64,000 nucleotides of DNA from Vibrio pelagius (GTDB lineage Bacteria; Pseudomonadota; Gammaproteobacteria; Enterobacterales; Vibrionaceae), in NCBI RefSeq assembly GCF_024347575.1, contig NZ_AP025503.1, forward strand, positions 2,232,001 through 2,296,000, read 5' to 3'. Numbering within the stretch: position 1 is the first letter of the stretch; every line of letters starts with the position of its first letter. A program made the position numbers and the translations under genes. Below, one piece after another: positions 60,534 through 64,000 of the stretch. The notes below the pieces were generated by a model. That model saw only the letters and a program-made list of their open reading frames with translations. It had not been told where the DNA came from and searched no databases.

Positions 60534-60550
60534 TTTGTATCTCGTATCTT
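60534..60550. repeat. Short heptanucleotide repeat after znuB
   Basis: Two copies of the unit TATCTCG/TATCTTA (TGTATCTCGTATCTT). It is the same unit as the array near 54284, at minimal length. Confidence 0.6.
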
Positions 60551-60561
60551 AGAAAACATAC

Positions 60562-60594
60562 AAAAAAGGCTTGGTCATCGACCAAGCCTTTTTA
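60562..60594. terminator. Bidirectional terminator between znuB and sucD
   Basis: Stem AAAAAGGCTTGGTC / GACCAAGCCTTTTT, between convergent genes. Confidence 0.92.
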
Positions 60595-60618
60595 TTATCT
60601 ATCACTGTAAAGCGCTGA

Positions 60619-61491
60619 TTACCAACCAGTAATCTCGCGTAGACCTTTACCGATGTCAGCAAGAGACTTAACTGTCTTAACGCCTGCTGCTTCAAGTGCT
60701 GCGAATTTGTCTTCAGCAGTACCTTTACCGCCAGAGATGATTGCGCCAGCGTGGCCCATACGTTTACCTGGAGGAGCAGTAACACCTGCGATGTAAGAAA
60801 CAACTGGCTTAGTTACGTTCTCTTTAATGAACGCTGCTGCTTCTTCTTCCGCTGTACCACCGATTTCACCAATCATTACGATTGCTTCTGTTTCAGGGTC
60901 TTCTTGGAACAGTTTTAGGATATCAATGAAGTTTGAACCTGGGATTGGGTCACCACCGATACCAACACACGTAGACTGGCCGAAGCCTTCGTCTGTTGTT
61001 TGTTTAACAGCTTCGTAAGTAAGAGTACCTGAACGAGATACGATACCTACTTTACCTTTCTTGTGGATGTGACCAGGCATGATACCAATCTTGCACTCGT
61101 CTGGAGTGATAAGACCTGGACAGTTAGGACCGATCATGCGAACGCCAGTTTCTTCTAGCTTAACTTTAACGTCGATCATATCTGTCGTTGGGATACCTTC
61201 AGTGATCGTTACGATCAGTTCGATACCTGCGTCGATCGCTTCAAGAATTGCATCTTTACAGAAAGGAGCTGGTACGTAGATAACTGTTGCTGTTGCGCCA
61301 GTTACTTCTACTGCTTCACGGACAGTGTTGAATACAGGAAGACCAAGGTGAGTTTGACCACCTTTACCTGGAGATACACCACCAACCATTTGCGTACCGT
61401 ATGCGATAGCTTGCTCTGAGTGGAATGTACCTTGACCGCCAGTGAAACCCTGACAGATTACTTTAGTGTCTTTGTTAATTAGTACAGACAT
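60619..61491 (-). CDS. sucD: Succinyl-CoA synthetase alpha subunit SucD
   Basis: The subunit that carries the phosphohistidine in the TCA-cycle conversion of succinyl-CoA to succinate with nucleotide triphosphate formation. It has 290 residues. The CoA-binding N-terminal domain includes [20 protein letters not shown]. The catalytic His lies in [19 protein letters not shown] near residue 247. Its ATG overlaps the sucC stop by one base. A terminator follows. Confidence 0.98.
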   Translation of the reverse strand: MSVLINKDTKVICQGFTGGQGTFHSEQAIAYGTQMVGGVSPGKGGQTHLGLPVFNTVREAVEVTGATATVIYVPAPFCKDAILEAIDAGIELIVTITEGIPTTDMIDVKVKLEETGVRMIGPNCPGLITPDECKIGIMPGHIHKKGKVGIVSRSGTLTYEAVKQTTDEGFGQSTCVGIGGDPIPGSNFIDILKLFQEDPETEAIVMIGEIGGTAEEEAAAFIKENVTKPVVSYIAGVTAPPGKRMGHAGAIISGGKGTAEDKFAALEAAGVKTVKSLADIGKGLREITGW

Positions 61492-62657
61492 TATTTCGCC
61501 TCCGCAGCAGCAACAACTTTCTGAGCAGCATCTGTTAGAGATTCAGCTGCAATGATATCAACATCAGAATTAGCAAGTACTTCACGACCTAGGTCTGCGT
61601 TTGTACCTTCTAGACGAACAACAACTGGTACTGTTACGCCTACTTCTTTAACCGCACCGATAATACCTTCAGCGATCATGTCACAACGAACGATACCACC
61701 GAAGATGTTTACTAGTACTGCACTAACATTGTCATCAGAAAGGATGATCTTGAATGCTTCAGCTACACGCTCTTTTGTTGCGCCGCCGCCTACATCTAGG
61801 AAGTTTGCTGGTTTGCCGCCGTGTAGGTTAACGATATCCATCGTACCCATTGCTAGACCTGCACCGTTAACCATACAACCAACGTTACCGTCTAGTGCTA
61901 CGTAGTTCAGTTCCCACTGTGCTGCGTGTGCTTCGCGCTCATCTTCTTGAGATGGATCGTGCATTTCACGTAGTTTTGGCTGACGGTACATCGCGTTTGA
62001 GTCGATGTTGATCTTGCCGTCTAGACAAAGAAGGTTGCCTTCGCCAGTGATAACAAGTGGGTTAATCTCTAGTAGAGCTAGGTCGTACTGAGAGAACATT
62101 TGGCCAAGACCCATGAAGATCTTAACGAACTGTTTGATTTGGTCGCCAACTAGACCAAGTTTGAACGCAAGTTCACGGCCTTGGTAAGCTTGAGGGCCTA
62201 CTAGAGGATCAATCGCAGATTGGTGAATCAACTCAGGAGTCTCTTCAGCGATTTTCTCAATGTCCACACCGCCTTCAGTAGACGCCATGAATACAATTTT
62301 ACGAGTTGCACGATCGACAACTGCGCCTAGGTAAAGTTCGTTAGCGATGTTAGACGCTTCTTCAACTAGGATTTTAGTTACAGGCTGACCATTTGCATCT
62401 GTTTGGTAAGTCACTAGGTGTTTACCTAGCCACTTTTGAGCAAACTCTTTCACGCCTTCTTTTGTGTCATGTAGTTCTACACCGCCCGCTTTACCGCGAC
62501 CGCCAGCGTGTACTTGACACTTAACAACTTTCTTTTCAGTAGAGATACGACCCGCAGCTTCGAAAGCTTCTTGAGCTGTATCACATGCGAAACCTTCTGG
62601 TACAGGCAAACCGAATTCTGCAAACAGCTGTTTGGCTTGGTATTCATGCAAATTCAT
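61491..62657 (-). CDS. sucC: Succinyl-CoA synthetase beta subunit SucC
   Basis: The nucleotide-binding and specificity subunit, 388 residues. An ATP-grasp domain begins [20 protein letters not shown] and includes [17 protein letters not shown]; the C-terminal domain contains [18 protein letters not shown] and [17 protein letters not shown]. It overlaps sucD by one base and lies 226 bases after sucB, in the standard sucABCD order. Confidence 0.98.
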   Translation of the reverse strand: MNLHEYQAKQLFAEFGLPVPEGFACDTAQEAFEAAGRISTEKKVVKCQVHAGGRGKAGGVELHDTKEGVKEFAQKWLGKHLVTYQTDANGQPVTKILVEEASNIANELYLGAVVDRATRKIVFMASTEGGVDIEKIAEETPELIHQSAIDPLVGPQAYQGRELAFKLGLVGDQIKQFVKIFMGLGQMFSQYDLALLEINPLVITGEGNLLCLDGKINIDSNAMYRQPKLREMHDPSQEDEREAHAAQWELNYVALDGNVGCMVNGAGLAMGTMDIVNLHGGKPANFLDVGGGATKERVAEAFKIILSDDNVSAVLVNIFGGIVRCDMIAEGIIGAVKEVGVTVPVVVRLEGTNADLGREVLANSDVDIIAAESLTDAAQKVVAAAEAK

Positions 62658-62810
62658 TTTGATATTCCGTTTATTTTCCCTTAAGGGATTATTATTTCCA
62701 TAACGACACAGTTATCTGTGTTACGTCTGTAGGGTCTTCTCAAATCAGCCAAGACAACTCAAGATAAATAGCTAATATTTAACAAGTAATCCTTAGCTCA
62801 AGTGAAGGCC

Positions 62811-62895
62811 AGACGTTGAGCTAGCCTAGCCTTTGAAACTATCAACGTCTAGCTGTTGAGCACAACTAGACGTTTTAGCGATATTAAACGTCTAA
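62811..62895 (-). repeat. Alternative hairpins between sucB and sucC
   Basis: Four copies of ACGTCT/AGACGT occur here: AGACGTTGA (62811-62819), TCAACGTCTAG (62842-62852), CTAGACGTT (62866-62874) and AAACGTCTAA at the sucB end (about 62886-62895). The second can pair with either the first or the third, giving two mutually exclusive hairpins. No T run follows, so it is not a standard terminator. It may be a processing or stability element. Confidence 0.5.
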
Positions 62896-64000
62896 TAGGA
62901 GACGTGCTGGATCTTCTAGTAGCTCTTTAATGGTTACTAGGAAACCAACTGACTCACGACCATCGATTAGACGGTGGTCGTAAGATAGCGCTAGGTACAT
63001 CATCGGTAGGATTTCAACCTTACCGTCAACCGCCATTGGACGCTCTTGGATCTTATGCATACCCAAGATAGCCGCTTGTGGTGGGTTGATGATTGGCGTT
63101 GACATCAGTGAACCAAATACACCACCGTTTGTGATAGTGAAGTTACCACCCATCAGCTCATCAACCGTTAGCTTGCCGTCACGGCCTTTGATCGCTAGCT
63201 CTTTGATGCCTTTTTCGATATCAGCGAAACCTAGAGTGTCACAGTCTTTAAGTACTGGAGTGACTAGACCACGTGGCGTAGATACCGCCATGCTAATGTC
63301 GAAGTAGTTGTGGTAAACGATATCATCACCGTCGATAGACGCGTTGACTTCTGGGTAACGCTTCAATGCTTCAGTTACTGCTTTCACGTAGAAAGACATA
63401 AAGCCTAGACGCGTGTCGTGGCGCTTCTCGAACTGGTCTTTGTACTGCTTACGAAGGTCCATGATTGGCTTCATGTTTACTTCGTTGAACGTCGTTAGCA
63501 TTGCAGTGCTGTTCTTCGCTTCAAGAAGACGGTTAGCAACTGTCTTACGTAGACGAGTCATAGGTACACGCTTCTGGCTACGAGCTGCTGCTGGTGCTTC
63601 TACCGCTGCAGGAGCTTCTGCTTTAGGTGCAGATTTCGCTGCCGCTAGGTGTGCATCGATGTCTTCACGAGTGATACGACCGCCTACGCCAGTGCCTTTA
63701 ACATCAGCTGGTTGTAGGTTGTGTTCAGCAAGAAGACGACGAACTGCTGGGCTTAGCGCGTCGTTGCTCTCTTCAGAAAGCGTCGCTTTGTGGCGCTTGT
63801 CTGGAGATGCTTCAGTATCTTCCGTTGTATCAGTCGTTGGTTCACCAGCAACCGCGCCAGGCTTAAGCTTAGCGATAAGTTGCTTAGAAAGTACTGTTGC
63901 ACCTTCTTCTTCGATGATAGCCTCTAGAACACCGGCTTCTGGAGCTGGTACTTCTAGAACCACTTTGTCAGTTTCAATATCTACGATGACTTCATCGCGC
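62884..64000 (-). CDS. sucB: Dihydrolipoamide succinyltransferase SucB (N-terminus outside window)
   Basis: The E2 core of the 2-oxoglutarate dehydrogenase complex. The frame is open to the right edge, so the first residues are missing. The visible part starts inside the lipoyl domain, with the lipoylated lysine in [18 protein letters not shown] Glu/Thr-rich linker, the E1/E3-binding domain ([20 protein letters not shown]), an Ala/Pro-rich linker and the catalytic domain follow, with the active-site region [18 protein letters not shown]. Followed by sucC. Confidence 0.96.
   Translation of the reverse strand, partial: RDEVIVDIETDKVVLEVPAPEAGVLEAIIEEEGATVLSKQLIAKLKPGAVAGEPTTDTTEDTEASPDKRHKATLSEESNDALSPAVRRLLAEHNLQPADVKGTGVGGRITREDIDAHLAAAKSAPKAEAPAAVEAPAAARSQKRVPMTRLRKTVANRLLEAKNSTAMLTTFNEVNMKPIMDLRKQYKDQFEKRHDTRLGFMSFYVKAVTEALKRYPEVNASIDGDDIVYHNYFDISMAVSTPRGLVTPVLKDCDTLGFADIEKGIKELAIKGRDGKLTVDELMGGNFTITNGGVFGSLMSTPIINPPQAAILGMHKIQERPMAVDGKVEILPMMYLALSYDHRLIDGRESVGFLVTIKELLEDPARLLLDV

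Overview
The window looks like a piece of a Vibrio main chromosome. Gene content and protein sequences fit Vibrio throughout: MinCDE, ZnuABC with an intergenic Zur-type site, a FeoABC set whose FeoC has no cysteines, a very long acidic FimV, MnmC next to fabB, an Slp-family lipoprotein, and a fabB 3' UTR resembling the Vibrio sRNA FarS. I cannot assign a species. Both ends cut genes: a LysR regulator on the left and sucB on the right.

Layout. 1-0.7 kb: C-terminal part of a LysR regulator. 0.8-14.1 kb, all minus strand: pdxB, asd, fimV, truA, accD, folC, dedD, cvpA, purF, with a PurR box in front of cvpA-purF. 14.1-15.7 kb: fabB and its structured 3' UTR. 15.8-20.4 kb: mnmC, an FMN reductase, yfcL-epmC and a TRIC/UPF0126 membrane protein. 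20.5-21.6 kb: aroC. 21.8-31.3 kb: an accessory block ending beside tRNA-Arg(UCU). 31.6-50.2 kb: folD (with PurR box), a nucleoside transporter, a LysR regulator, a lytic transglycosylase, ycgL, minCDE, rnd, fadD and an alpha/beta hydrolase, slp, a small unknown gene, tsaB, yoaA, purU, yecM and argS. 50.6-57.8 kb: a HIT protein, feoABC, a candidate small RNA and a giant beta-propeller/AraC regulator. 58-64 kb: znuA divergent from znuCB, then sucD, sucC and partial sucB.

The accessory block is the most interesting part. It holds a complete curli system in an unusual order. csgB-csgA-(csgC-position gene)-csgD run leftward and csgEFG run rightward from a shared intergenic region. CsgD carries a WMSR motif like the c-di-GMP-binding motif of VpsT. 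Directly after csgD, in the same direction, come a membrane-anchored Ser/Thr kinase and an ECF-like sigma factor. In that sigma factor, threonines occupy the place where ordinary ECF factors have acidic residues, as in the PknT/EcfP pair of V. parahaemolyticus. A large Ig-domain lipoprotein follows. The block therefore combines a candidate c-di-GMP input and a candidate phosphorylation input with an amyloid-fibre locus and a surface lipoprotein.

Other points: several families of short intergenic repeats (heptamers related to TATCTCG, two copies of a palindromic element, an 18-bp tandem expansion of the tsaB 3' end), hexamer and 120-bp repeats inside fimV, a possible multi-hairpin sRNA upstream of feoA, and alternative hairpins between sucB and sucC. 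All motif, start and regulatory calls were made by eye from the sequence.
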